Origin: JAVVHE01 sp032249695 | GTDB lineage: Bacteria; Pseudomonadota; Alphaproteobacteria; Sphingomonadales; Sphingomonadaceae | Direction of reading: 5' to 3' | Assembly (NCBI GenBank): GCA_032249695.1 | Contig: JAVVHE010000023.1 | Location: forward strand, 1 to 44,565 | Length of the DNA: 44,565 nucleotides | In this document: in pieces, positions 17,579 through 25,440 of the stretch | Numbering within the stretch: the first letter of the stretch is position 1 | How the letters are laid out: every line of letters begins with the position of its first letter | Translations under genes and position numbers: made by a program | The notes under the pieces: generated by a model | Told to the model about the DNA's origin: nothing | Databases searched by the model: none | Seen by the model: only the letters and a program-made list of their open reading frames with translations

Positions 17579-18258
17579 CGTGCCTCCAGCCAGTCGATCA
17601 CCGCCTGCACCGGCTCCACGTCGGCATATTTCAGCTGCAGATCGGTGAGGTTCGCATAGTGATAGCTGGCGTGCTTGTCGGCTGAGGTCTCGATCGGGAC
17701 GATGGTACGATAGCCGTGGGACAGCGCATCGACCGCGGTCGCGCGAACGCAGCCGCTGGTGGAGCCGCCTGTGACGACCACCGTGTCGACTTTGTGCCAC
17801 ACGAGATAGCTGGCGAGCGGAGTCTCGAAGAACGCGCTCGGCATCCGTTTGGTATATTGCAGATCGTTCGGGCCGATGTCGCAGCGTTCGTCGTACGCGT
17901 GGCGCTCGCTGCCGTATCTGATGTTCTGCAGGGAATCGGGCGTGTTGGTCCGCGTGCCCCACACGCCTGCGTCGGCGGCATTGTCCATGTAGCCAACGCG
18001 CGTCCAGACGACCGGCATACCCTTCGCCCGCGCCAGCGCGCTGATCCGGTTCACATGCTCGATCTGGCGCGGGTCGGTCTCGTAGGCGGTCGCGAACCGG
18101 TCGATGCGCGTGTAGGCCTGCTGGAGATCGACATTCACGATCGCCAGCCGCTCGCCGAAGCCGAACTTGCGGCGGTTGGGCGTGGCCATCACGCGCTCGA
18201 AGATCTGCCGCGCCGTCAGCGGCTCATCCACCATCCGCGTGCCGATAATTTCGCCCAT
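17575..18258 (-). CDS. isochorismatase-family cysteine hydrolase
   Basis: A 227-aa cysteine hydrolase with the complete triad Asp44, Lys137 and Cys170 (NVDLQQAY, YTKRMPSAF, TSGCVRAT). The spacing between these three equals that of the N-carbamoylsarcosine amidohydrolase triad as I remember it (51, 144, 177), so an amide, carbamoyl or half-amide substrate is more likely than isochorismate. It has the cis-peptide-type segment GGSTSGC. Start ATG 18258 is preceded by GGACG. It heads the minus-strand arm and is divergent from the alpha/beta hydrolase gene; the 89-bp gap between them holds a TTGTCCGGACAA site. Confidence 0.88.
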   Translation of the reverse strand: MGEIIGTRMVDEPLTARQIFERVMATPNRRKFGFGERLAIVNVDLQQAYTRIDRFATAYETDPRQIEHVNRISALARAKGMPVVWTRVGYMDNAADAGVWGTRTNTPDSLQNIRYGSERHAYDERCDIGPNDLQYTKRMPSAFFETPLASYLVWHKVDTVVVTGGSTSGCVRATAVDALSHGYRTIVPIETSADKHASYHYANLTDLQLKYADVEPVQAVIDWLEAR

Positions 18259-18321
18259 CGATCGTCCTTCGCAGCGGTGGGGTGCCGATAAGCGGCGCGC
18301 CGAGGGCTTGTCCAGCGCGAC

Positions 18322-18333
18322 TTGTCCGGACAA
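18322..18333. promoter_or_regulatory. operator-like palindrome, site 1
   Basis: TTGTCCGGACAA, a perfect 12-bp palindrome in the divergent promoter gap, 14 bp before the hydrolase ATG. A half-site TTGTCC lies at 18308-18313. The GT-N4-AC core is the spacing of HutC-type GntR operators, and a HutC-type gene lies in the same island. Two further copies occur at 24586-24601 and 32811-32822. Confidence 0.7.
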
Positions 18334-18347
18334 ATAGAGGGGTGCCC

Positions 18348-19718
18348 ATGTCCCTGCCCCGGATCACCCGCCATGTCGTCGAGGTCGGTGCGTGCCGCGT
18401 CCACTACCGGCGCTGCGGGCGCGGGCCCGCGCTGCTGCTGGTGCACCAGTCGCCGCGATCGAGCGCCGAGTACGAGCCGCTGATGCTGCGCTGGGGCCGC
18501 GAGTTCACGGTAATCGCGCCCGATTCGCCAGGCTTCGGCCAATCGACGCCGTTCGCTGACGATAGCGCCACGATCGACGACTTCGCGCAGGCCGTGATCG
18601 ATTTCGCCGACTCGATCGGGCTGGGGCGCGTTCCCGCCTACGGCTTCCACTCGGGCGCGATCATCCTCATGCGCGCGCTCCGCTTGCAGCCGCATCGCTT
18701 CGCCGCCGTGGCGGCGGGCGGCTACGCGGTGTGGACCGAGGAGGAGCGGCGCATCTTCTCGGAGCATTACCTGCCGCCGTTCCGCCCGAGCGCTTACGGC
18801 GAGCATCTGGTCTGGGCGTGGAACCGCATCCTGGAACAGAGCTGGTTCTTCCCGTGGTTCGATCCGCGCCCCGGAACGCGCCTGCCAAAGCCGTTCGACG
18901 ACCCGGCGAGGGTGCACGCGCAGGTGATGGAGCTGATGGATTCGGGGGACGCCTACCGCGCCGGCTATGGCGCGGTGCTGAAGGCCGAGCGCGACGTGCC
19001 GCCGCCCGACGCCGACATCGCGCCGGTGTTCATCAACACCTACGCCGCCGATCCGCTCTGCGCGCATATCGACCGGCTGGGCGAGCTGCCGCGCGGCTGG
19101 TCGACCGCCAAGCTCGACACCCCCGCCGAGCATGAGGCTGCGAGCTACGACTGGCTGCGGCCCTTCGCGGCCGGAGACACGCCGCCGGTGGTCGAGACGA
19201 CCGACGAGGGTTGGGCGCCGGTGTCGGCCGAGGGGTTTGACGGGCTGATCCACTGGCGCATCGATCGCGGCGAATCGGTCGCGTGCATCGCCGCGCCTGG
19301 GCGGGCGGTGGACATGCTGCCCGCTGGCGGTATCGACCCGCCGGGGCATGGGCTTTCGGACGCGTGGGCCGCGCTGCCGCCCACGCGCTGGCGCCTATGG
19401 CGCGGCGTGCTCGATGCAGCCGCCAAGCAGATCGGCCTCGCAGCGCTGGATCAGCTGGAGCCGCCGCCCGGCGACCCGGCGCGGCTGTTCCCCGATCTCA
19501 GCCCCGACCGCTTCGGCACGCATCTGATCCGCGCGTGGAGTATCGTGCGCGCGGAGCGGCTGTTCGCACCGTGGCACGATGTGGGTGCCGAGACGGCGCT
19601 GCTGTTCGCCCCGGCCGATCTGGCGCCCGATCGGTTGCATATCGCCGCCCGGGCGTTGCTGAAGGCCGGACCGGCGGCGCGGGCGTTCGCCGAGGCACTG
19701 AACGAGGGAGACCGCTGA
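18348..19718 (+). CDS. two-domain alpha/beta hydrolase
   Basis: A 456-aa alpha/beta-hydrolase-fold protein with AGAGGGG just before ATG 18348. The N-terminal domain has the LLLVHQSPRSS oxyanion-type loop, DSPGFGQS (59-66) and a nucleophile elbow reading GFHSG (99-103): His101 stands where Ser is usual. This HQ(S/T)PRSS / G-x-H-(S/T)-G pairing marks a distinct hydrolase subfamily. The C-terminal half looks like a second, degenerate copy of the fold: DPPGHGLSD (330-338) mirrors the DSPGFGQS loop, with no obvious GxSxG. Function unknown; C-N or C-C hydrolysis is possible. It starts the plus-strand arm and overlaps the DUF3598-like gene by one base. Confidence 0.8.
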   Translation: MSLPRITRHVVEVGACRVHYRRCGRGPALLLVHQSPRSSAEYEPLMLRWGREFTVIAPDSPGFGQSTPFADDSATIDDFAQAVIDFADSIGLGRVPAYGFHSGAIILMRALRLQPHRFAAVAAGGYAVWTEEERRIFSEHYLPPFRPSAYGEHLVWAWNRILEQSWFFPWFDPRPGTRLPKPFDDPARVHAQVMELMDSGDAYRAGYGAVLKAERDVPPPDADIAPVFINTYAADPLCAHIDRLGELPRGWSTAKLDTPAEHEAASYDWLRPFAAGDTPPVVETTDEGWAPVSAEGFDGLIHWRIDRGESVACIAAPGRAVDMLPAGGIDPPGHGLSDAWAALPPTRWRLWRGVLDAAAKQIGLAALDQLEPPPGDPARLFPDLSPDRFGTHLIRAWSIVRAERLFAPWHDVGAETALLFAPADLAPDRLHIAARALLKAGPAARAFAEALNEGDR

Positions 19719-20227
19719 TGGGAATCAAGGATGACATGCCGCTGCTGGCCCGCCATGAAGGAGTCTGGGACGGTGTCTACACCTATTATAACGCAGCGGG
19801 CGAGCGGGTGGACGAGCATCGGTCGCGCCTGCTGTGCCGCTTCCCGGACGAGGGCGAGAGCCCGCACAGCTATCACCAGACGAACTTCTACAGCTGGGAC
19901 AACGGCAAAGAGGAAGTCCGCGATTTTCCGGCCGAATATCGCGACAAACGGGTGTGGTGGAACAACGACCTCATCGTCGGCTCGGCGTGGGAGGTGGGGC
20001 AGGACGAGAAGAACCGGTCGGTCATGCTGTACTGGCAGCGCACGGGTGACCCGTCGTTGTATCTCTATGAGATGATCCAGATCGCTGACGACGGCCAGAC
20101 TCGCTGCCGCACCTGGCACTGGATCCGGAACGGCCAGCTGGAGACTCGCACCGCGATCCAGGAGCGGCTGGTCACGCGCGACTGGCGCGCGATGGAGCGC
20201 GAGATGGGGTGGAAATCCGCTGCGTAA
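19718..20227 (+). CDS. DUF3598/lipocalin-like protein, paralogue B
   Basis: A 169-aa soluble, tryptophan-rich protein, paralogous to the product of 13538-14008. Shared landmarks are HEGVWDGVY near residue 12, the AxGERVDEHR turn, a Cys-x-F-P segment, a LYLYEMI strand and RTWHW. The alternating hydrophobic pattern suggests a small beta barrel. No enzyme signature is visible. ATG 19718 overlaps the hydrolase stop (TGATG), so the two proteins are probably made in step and may act together. The same kind of protein ends the other arm of the island, which suggests a pathway-specific role rather than a chance neighbour. Confidence 0.75.
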   Translation: MGIKDDMPLLARHEGVWDGVYTYYNAAGERVDEHRSRLLCRFPDEGESPHSYHQTNFYSWDNGKEEVRDFPAEYRDKRVWWNNDLIVGSAWEVGQDEKNRSVMLYWQRTGDPSLYLYEMIQIADDGQTRCRTWHWIRNGQLETRTAIQERLVTRDWRAMEREMGWKSAA

Positions 20228-20270
20228 GCGCTGGCCTTGCACGTCTGGCGCACCCGGAACCGATGGCGGA

Positions 20271-20293
20271 GCCCGGCGGCCCCGCCGCCGGGC
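20271..20293. terminator. strong GC hairpin between DUF3598-like gene and leuC-like gene
   Basis: A perfect 10-bp stem with a 3-nt loop, GCCCGGCGGC-CCC-GCCGCCGGGC, 44 bp after the DUF3598-like stop. No T-tract follows, so it may be a processing or attenuation element rather than a terminator. Further on, GGCACGGCGCTG is repeated at 20307-20318 and 20327-20338, exactly 20 bp apart. Confidence 0.4.
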
Positions 20294-20401
20294 GCCGCCT
20301 GGAGCGGGCACGGCGCTGATTGCTGCGGCACGGCGCTGTCGCGCTGCGACGAGGCGGCAAGGCGGCCAACCTTGCGCGCGCTTCGCCGAGGGGAGCGAGG
20401 T

Positions 20402-21877
20402 GTGACCACCCTCCTCGACAAGCTCTGGGCGCGCCACGTCATAGCCTCACTCCCCGGCGGCGAGGATCTGATCGCCATCGACCGGGTGCTGCTGCACGAG
20501 CGCACCGGATCGGCGGCGCTCGGCAGTCTCGCGGCTGCGGGGCGGCGCGTGCTTGATCCGGCGCGGGCTTTTGCGATCACCGACCATATCGTCGACACGC
20601 GACTGGGCCGGACGGGCGCGGCGTGGCCGGGCGGCGACGTCTTCTATCGCGCAACCAGCGAGGCCGCGCGCGCGGCGGGGATGACGCTCATCGACCTCGC
20701 GTCGCCCGATCAGGGCATCGTCCACGTGATCTCGGCCGAGCTCGGCATCGTGCTCCCCGGCCTGACGATCGTCTGCCCCGACAGCCACACCTGCACGCAG
20801 GGCGCGTGGGGCGCGCTGGCGTGGGGCATCGGCACCACCGAGGCCGAGCACGCGCTGGCGACCGGCTGTCTGCGGATGCGCAAGCCCGCCGCGATGCGCG
20901 TGCGGTTCGAGGGGGTGCTGCGGCCCGGCGTGACCGCGAAGGACCTGATGCTGGCGCTGCTCGCAGAGGAGGGTGCGGGCGGAGGACGAGCGTTCGCGGT
21001 GGAGTTCGCGGGGACCGCCGTCGATGCGCTCGACCTCGATGCGCGCCAGACGCTCTGCAACATGGCGACCGAGTTCAGCGCGGTCACTGGCTTCATCGCT
21101 CCGGACGAGCGCGTGTTGGCCGACCTGCGCGGCCGCCGCTACGCTCCGACCGGCGGGGTTTGGGACCGGGCGGTGGCGCAGTGGCGGATGCTGCGAAGCG
21201 AGGCGGGCGCGGAGTTCGAGCGCGAGATCGCGATCGACGCGGGGTCTGTCGAGCCGATGGTCAGCTGGGGCACTTCGCCCCAGTCGTCGGCCCCGGTCGG
21301 CGGGCGCGTGCCGCGGCAGGCGGAGTCGGGCCTGTCCGCCCCGGCCTATGAAGCGGCGCTGCGCTATATCGGCCTCACACCGGGCCAGCGTCTGGCGGGC
21401 ACGCCGATCGACGGCGCCTATGTCGGCAGCTGCACCAACGCGCGGCTGTCGGATCTGCGCGCCGCCGCCGAGGTGGTGCGCGGGCGGCACGTCGCTCCGG
21501 GCGTGCGCGCGCTGGTCGTCCCCGGGTCGATGGCGGTCAGCCGCGCCGCCGAAGCCGAGGGGCTGGACCGAGTCTTCACGGACGCCGGGTTCGAGTGGCG
21601 GATGAGCGGCTGCGGCCTGTGCTTCTACGCCGGCGGCGAGACGTTCCCGCCCGGCGCGCGCGTCATCAGCAGCACCAACCGCAACTTCGAGGGCCGCCAG
21701 GGACCCGGCGTGCGCACCCATCTCGCCAGTCCCGCAACGGTCGCGGCGAGCGCGGTGGCGGGGTGCATCGCGGCTGCGGGCGGAGTGCCCTCTCCCGGCG
21801 TCGCTTCGCTCGGCCACCCGTTCCCGCGCGCGGGAGCGGCACAGGCCGCGCCGGCTGGCTGGGGGATGGCAGGGTGA
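20402..21877 (+). CDS. LeuC-like aconitase-family hydratase, large subunit
   Basis: A 491-aa large subunit of the isopropylmalate isomerase/aconitase family. The [4Fe-4S] ligands are Cys344 (GSCTNARLSD), Cys404 and Cys407; the end has SSTNRNFEGRQG. Substrate-loop residues differ from housekeeping LeuC: the cluster motif reads GCGLCFYAGG where E. coli LeuC has GCSMCLAMN. This, and the catabolic setting, suggest a paralogue acting on another C4-C6 hydroxyacid, for example a maleate- or citraconate-hydratase type reaction, rather than leucine synthesis. Start is GTG 20402 with GAGG upstream; the small subunit follows with a GTGA overlap. Confidence 0.88.
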   Translation: MTTLLDKLWARHVIASLPGGEDLIAIDRVLLHERTGSAALGSLAAAGRRVLDPARAFAITDHIVDTRLGRTGAAWPGGDVFYRATSEAARAAGMTLIDLASPDQGIVHVISAELGIVLPGLTIVCPDSHTCTQGAWGALAWGIGTTEAEHALATGCLRMRKPAAMRVRFEGVLRPGVTAKDLMLALLAEEGAGGGRAFAVEFAGTAVDALDLDARQTLCNMATEFSAVTGFIAPDERVLADLRGRRYAPTGGVWDRAVAQWRMLRSEAGAEFEREIAIDAGSVEPMVSWGTSPQSSAPVGGRVPRQAESGLSAPAYEAALRYIGLTPGQRLAGTPIDGAYVGSCTNARLSDLRAAAEVVRGRHVAPGVRALVVPGSMAVSRAAEAEGLDRVFTDAGFEWRMSGCGLCFYAGGETFPPGARVISSTNRNFEGRQGPGVRTHLASPATVAASAVAGCIAAAGGVPSPGVASLGHPFPRAGAAQAAPAGWGMAG

Positions 21878-22494
21878 CTGCGTTTCCGCCCGTCCCCACC
21901 GTCACCGGCCGAGCCATCGCGCTCGTCCGCCCGAACATCGACACCGATGCGATCATCCCCTCGCGCTGGATGCGCGGCACGGGGAAGACCGGCCTGGCGG
22001 ACGGCCTGTTTGCCGCCTGGCGCTATGTCGACGAGGCCGCGCGCACGCCCGATCCGGATTTCCCGCTGAACCTGCCCGGAAACGCGGGCGCGCCGATCCT
22101 GCTCGGCGGTCCGAACTTCGGCTGCGGCTCCAGCCGCGAGCACGCCGTCTGGGCGCTGCACGAATGGGGCGTGCGCGCCGTCATCGCGCCCAGTTTCGCC
22201 CCGATCTTCCGAGCGAACTGCGTGCGCAACGGCGTGATCCCGGTAGAGCTGCCCGAGGATGCGATCGCCGCGCTGTCAGCGGACGCGGGCGAGGTCACCG
22301 TCGATCTGCTGGCGGGCGAGGTTCGCGCGGCCGGGCGGGCGCGGCCGTTCGCGATCGACGGCGAGGCGCGGACGATGCTGGCCGAGGGGTTAGACGCGAT
22401 CGACCTGACGCTGAAGAACGCGGACTCGATCGCGTCGTGGATCGATCGCGACCGGGCGGCGCGGCCATGGGTTTATCTCGGAGCAGCAGCGTGA
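21874..22494 (+). CDS. LeuD-like aconitase-family hydratase, small subunit
   Basis: A 206-aa small (swivelling) subunit partner of the preceding gene. It contains NIDTDAIIPSRWM near the start, the GGPNFGCGSSREHAVWAL signature and IAPSFAPIFRANCVRNG, as in LeuD. Length fits proteobacterial LeuD. GTG 21874 overlaps the large-subunit stop as GTGA, so 1:1 synthesis is likely. It should complete the active site of the heterodimer. As with the large subunit, the reaction is inferred to be hydration/isomerisation in the island's pathway. Confidence 0.9.
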   Translation: MTAFPPVPTVTGRAIALVRPNIDTDAIIPSRWMRGTGKTGLADGLFAAWRYVDEAARTPDPDFPLNLPGNAGAPILLGGPNFGCGSSREHAVWALHEWGVRAVIAPSFAPIFRANCVRNGVIPVELPEDAIAALSADAGEVTVDLLAGEVRAAGRARPFAIDGEARTMLAEGLDAIDLTLKNADSIASWIDRDRAARPWVYLGAAA

Positions 22495-23420
22495 CTTCCA
22501 TCACCGTCAGCGAGGTCGGCCCGCGCGACGGGCTGCAATCGATTGAGCGCCCGATGCCGCTCAGCGCGAAGAAGGCGTGGATCGCAGCCGAGGCGGCTGC
22601 GGGGGTGCCCGAGATCGAGGTTGGCAGCTTCGTCCCCGCGCGCGTGCTTCCGCAGATGGCCGACACCGCCGAGCTGGTCGCCTTTGCGCGCACCATCCCG
22701 GGCCTGCGTGTCGCGGTGCTGGTGCCCAATCTGCGCGGCGCCGAGGCCGCGGTGCAGGCGGGCGCGCACGCGATGGGCCTGCCGTTCAGCATGAGCGAGA
22801 CGCATTCGCTGAAGAACCTCCGCCGCACCCACGCAGAGGTGCTCGACGAGACCCGCGCGATCGCAGCGCTCGCAGCCGCGCAGCCCGCGGACAGGCGCCC
22901 GCATTTCGCCGTCGGCCTGGCGACCGCGTTCGGCTGCACGCTCGAAGGCCATGTGCCCGAGGCGAAGGTCGCGCGTCTTGCCGAAGCCGCGGCCGAGGCC
23001 GGGGCGCAGGAGTTCAGCCTGTCCGACACCACGGGCTATGCCGACCCCGCGCAGGTGAAGCGGCTGATCCGCACCGTGCGCGCGGCCGTCGGCGACAAGC
23101 TGACGACGCTTCACCTGCACAATACGCGCGGGCTCGGGCTGGCGAACGCGCTTGCCGGGCTGGAGGAGGGGATCACGACGCTCGATGCCTCGCTCGGCGG
23201 GCTGGGCGGCTGCCCGTTCGCTCCGGGCGCGAGCGGGAACGTCGTCACCGAAGACCTTGTGTTCATGCTGCACGCGATGGGCTTCGAGACGGGCATCGAC
23301 CTTGGAGCGTTGCTGAAGGTGCGCGCGATCCTGGCGGACGCGCTGCCCGGCGAGCCGCTTTATGGCTTCACCCCCGACGCGGGACTGCCGCTCGGCCTCG
23401 AAGAACGGCTCGCCGCGTGA
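22491..23420 (+). CDS. HMG-CoA-lyase-family protein
   Basis: A 309-aa TIM-barrel lyase of the HMG-CoA lyase family. It has EVGPRDGLQ with Arg12 and Asp13, SDTTG (Asp179), metal ligands His208 and His210 in HLHNTRGLG, catalytic Cys241 in GGLGGCPFAPGASGN and Asn250. These residues support cleavage of a 3-hydroxy-acyl-CoA to acetyl-CoA and a keto product. In this context it could split a citramalyl-CoA-like or hydroxymethylglutaryl-CoA-like intermediate. Start is GTG 22491 (GTGA overlap with the small subunit); ATG 22467 is an alternative adding eight residues. Confidence 0.9.
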   Translation: MTSITVSEVGPRDGLQSIERPMPLSAKKAWIAAEAAAGVPEIEVGSFVPARVLPQMADTAELVAFARTIPGLRVAVLVPNLRGAEAAVQAGAHAMGLPFSMSETHSLKNLRRTHAEVLDETRAIAALAAAQPADRRPHFAVGLATAFGCTLEGHVPEAKVARLAEAAAEAGAQEFSLSDTTGYADPAQVKRLIRTVRAAVGDKLTTLHLHNTRGLGLANALAGLEEGITTLDASLGGLGGCPFAPGASGNVVTEDLVFMLHAMGFETGIDLGALLKVRAILADALPGEPLYGFTPDAGLPLGLEERLAA

Positions 23421-24577
23421 GCGCGTCTCCGCTGGCGGGCATCACCGTCGTCGAGTTCACGCACATGGTCATGGGGCCGGCGGCGGGGCTGATCCTTGCG
23501 TCGCTCGGTGCGGACGTGATCCGGATCGAGCCGCCCGGCGGCGACCAGACGCGGACGCTGATCGGATCGGGCGCGGGCTATTTCCCGATGTACAACCGGC
23601 ACAAAGCGTCGCTGTGCCTGGACCTGAAGTCGCCGGAGGGCCTCGCCGCGGCCAGGCGCATCGCGGGCCGCGCCGATGTGCTGATCGAAAACTTCCGCCC
23701 CGGCGCGCTCGAACGGCTCGGCCTCGGCTACGACGATCTGAGCGTGGACAATCCGCGCCTCGTCCACTGCTCGCTGAAGGGCTTCCTGCCCGGCCCCTAC
23801 GAGCACCGCACCGCGCTCGACGAAGTGGCGCAGATGATGGGCGGGCTTGCCTACATGACCGGCCCGCCGGGCCGCCCGCTCCGCGCGGGCGCAAGCGTGA
23901 TCGACGTGACCGGGGGCATGTTCGGCGTGATCGGCATCCTCGCAGCGCTGGAGGAGCGCCACCGCACCGGCCGCGGCCGCCGCGTTCAGGCGTCGCTGTA
24001 TGAAACGACGGTATTTCTGGTGGGTCAGCACATGGCGCAGATGGCGGTGACGGGCGCAGCCGCCGCGCCGATGCCCGCGCGGGTTTCGGCCTGGGCGATC
24101 TACGACGTCTTCGAAACGCGCGACCATCCCGTGTTCATCGGCGTGGTGACCGACGCGTTGTGGGAGAAATTCTGCCGCCTGTTCGGTCTCGACGACCTCG
24201 CAGCCGACAAGAGCCTGCGGAACAACAACGACCGTGTTCGCGCGCGCGAGCGGTTGCTGCCGCGAATCCGCGAGCTCGTCGCAGCGATGACCCGCGACGA
24301 GGTGGTCGCCAAGCTGGAGGGCAGCGGCCTGCCGTTTGCGCCGATCGCGCGACCCGAGGACCTGTTCGCCGATCCGCACCTGACGGCCAGCGGCGGGCTT
24401 CAGCCGGTGACGCTCCCCACCGGCGAGCAGACCGCGCTTCCCGCGCTGCCGCTGGTGCTGGACGGCGCCCGCGCGGGCGGCCCCGCAGCGCTGCCGCAGC
24501 CCGGCGAGGGCGCTGCGGAGCTGCTGGCGCGGCTCGGCTTCGGCGCGGACGAGGTGGCGCGGCTGATCCGGGCTTGA
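23417..24577 (+). CDS. CaiB/BaiF-type CoA-transferase 1
   Basis: A 386-aa family III CoA-transferase, which moves CoA between carboxylates by an aspartyl-CoA intermediate. LAGITVVEFTHMVMGP at the start, GADVIRIEPP, NFRPGALERLGL and the catalytic Asp163 in VIDVTGG are present. GTG 23417 overlaps the lyase stop (GTGA), so it is coupled to the HMG-CoA-lyase-like enzyme and probably activates that enzyme's substrate. It is the last gene before the second operator-like site. Substrate unknown; type III transferases commonly handle succinate, citramalate, mesaconate and itaconate CoA esters. Confidence 0.9.
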   Translation: MSASPLAGITVVEFTHMVMGPAAGLILASLGADVIRIEPPGGDQTRTLIGSGAGYFPMYNRHKASLCLDLKSPEGLAAARRIAGRADVLIENFRPGALERLGLGYDDLSVDNPRLVHCSLKGFLPGPYEHRTALDEVAQMMGGLAYMTGPPGRPLRAGASVIDVTGGMFGVIGILAALEERHRTGRGRRVQASLYETTVFLVGQHMAQMAVTGAAAAPMPARVSAWAIYDVFETRDHPVFIGVVTDALWEKFCRLFGLDDLAADKSLRNNNDRVRARERLLPRIRELVAAMTRDEVVAKLEGSGLPFAPIARPEDLFADPHLTASGGLQPVTLPTGEQTALPALPLVLDGARAGGPAALPQPGEGAAELLARLGFGADEVARLIRA

Positions 24578-24585
24578 CCGCGCCC

Positions 24586-24601
24586 ATTTGTCCGGACAAA
24601 T
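24586..24601. promoter_or_regulatory. operator-like palindrome, site 2
   Basis: ATTTGTCCGGACAAAT, a perfect 16-bp palindrome and the best copy of the island motif. It lies in the 47-bp gap between the first CoA-transferase and the CitE-like gene, ending 23 bp before the TTG start, where a repressor could block an internal promoter. Confidence 0.72.
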
Positions 24602-24624
24602 CGAGCCTCAACCCGGGAGCCCGC

Positions 24625-25440
24625 TTGATACTGCATTTCGCCTCGCTGCTGTTCTCGCCCGGAGCTGCCCCCGCGCGCTTTGCAAAAGCGCTGGCGAGCG
24701 GCGCTGACCTGGTGGTGATCGATCTGGAAGATTCGGTGCCGCCCGAAGCCAAGCCCGACGCGCGCGCCGCCGCAGTCGCGGCCGTCGCCGCGGACCCGCG
24801 CTTCGCGGTTCGCATCAACCCCGTGTCCAGCGTGGAGGGCCTGCGCGATCTGGTGGCGCTGGCCGACGCCAAAGCTTCGCCGCGCGCGCTGATGGTCCCC
24901 AAGGCCGAGCACGCGTCGCAGCTGGACAGCGCGCGCGCCGCGTTGCCCGAAGCGCCGCTGATCCCGCTGCTCGAAACTCCCGCCGCGATCCGCCGCACGG
25001 CCGAGATCGCGTCCGCTGCCGACGTCGCAGCGGCGATGTTCGGCGGCGGCGATCTTTCGGCCGAGCTGGGCGTCGAGCTGGCTTGGGAACCACTTGCGAC
25101 CGCGCGCGGGCTGTTCCTGCTGGGCTGCGCGGAGGCGGGGGTGCCAGCGATCGATGTGCCATGGGTGCGACTGGACGACGCCGGGGGGCTGGCCGATGAA
25201 TGCCGCCGCGCCGCCGCGGCCGGGTTCGGCGCCAAGGCCGCCATCCATCCAGCGCAGCTCGAAGCGATCCACGCCGCCTTCCGCCCCACGCCCGAAGCGA
25301 TCGCCGAGGCGCGCGGCGCGCGCGCCGCGTTCGCGGACGCGGGCGGGCGGGCGCTGAGGTGGAACGGCCGGATGCTCGAAGCGCCGCTGATGCGCCGGTT
25401 CGAGCGTGTCCTGGCGCAGGCGGAGGCAGCCAATGCGTGA
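24625..25440 (+). CDS. CitE-like CoA-ester lyase
   Basis: A 271-aa HpcH/HpaI-citrate-lyase-beta (CitE-like) family enzyme, related to malyl-CoA, beta-methylmalyl-CoA and citramalyl-CoA lyases. Motifs are SLLFSPG, DLEDSVPPEAK (Asp33, Glu35, Asp36), Arg63 in RINP, VPKAE, Glu117 in LLETPAAI, Asp143 in GGGDLSAELG and AIHPAQL. The start is TTG 24625, preceded by GGGAG at 5 bp; no ATG or GTG near it gives the expected N-terminus, and a longer frame would overlap the CoA-transferase gene. It is the first gene after operator-like site 2. Likely cleaves a hydroxyacyl-CoA dicarboxylate into acetyl- or propionyl-CoA and a 2-keto acid. Confidence 0.87.
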   Translation: MILHFASLLFSPGAAPARFAKALASGADLVVIDLEDSVPPEAKPDARAAAVAAVAADPRFAVRINPVSSVEGLRDLVALADAKASPRALMVPKAEHASQLDSARAALPEAPLIPLLETPAAIRRTAEIASAADVAAAMFGGGDLSAELGVELAWEPLATARGLFLLGCAEAGVPAIDVPWVRLDDAGGLADECRRAAAAGFGAKAAIHPAQLEAIHAAFRPTPEAIAEARGARAAFADAGGRALRWNGRMLEAPLMRRFERVLAQAEAANA

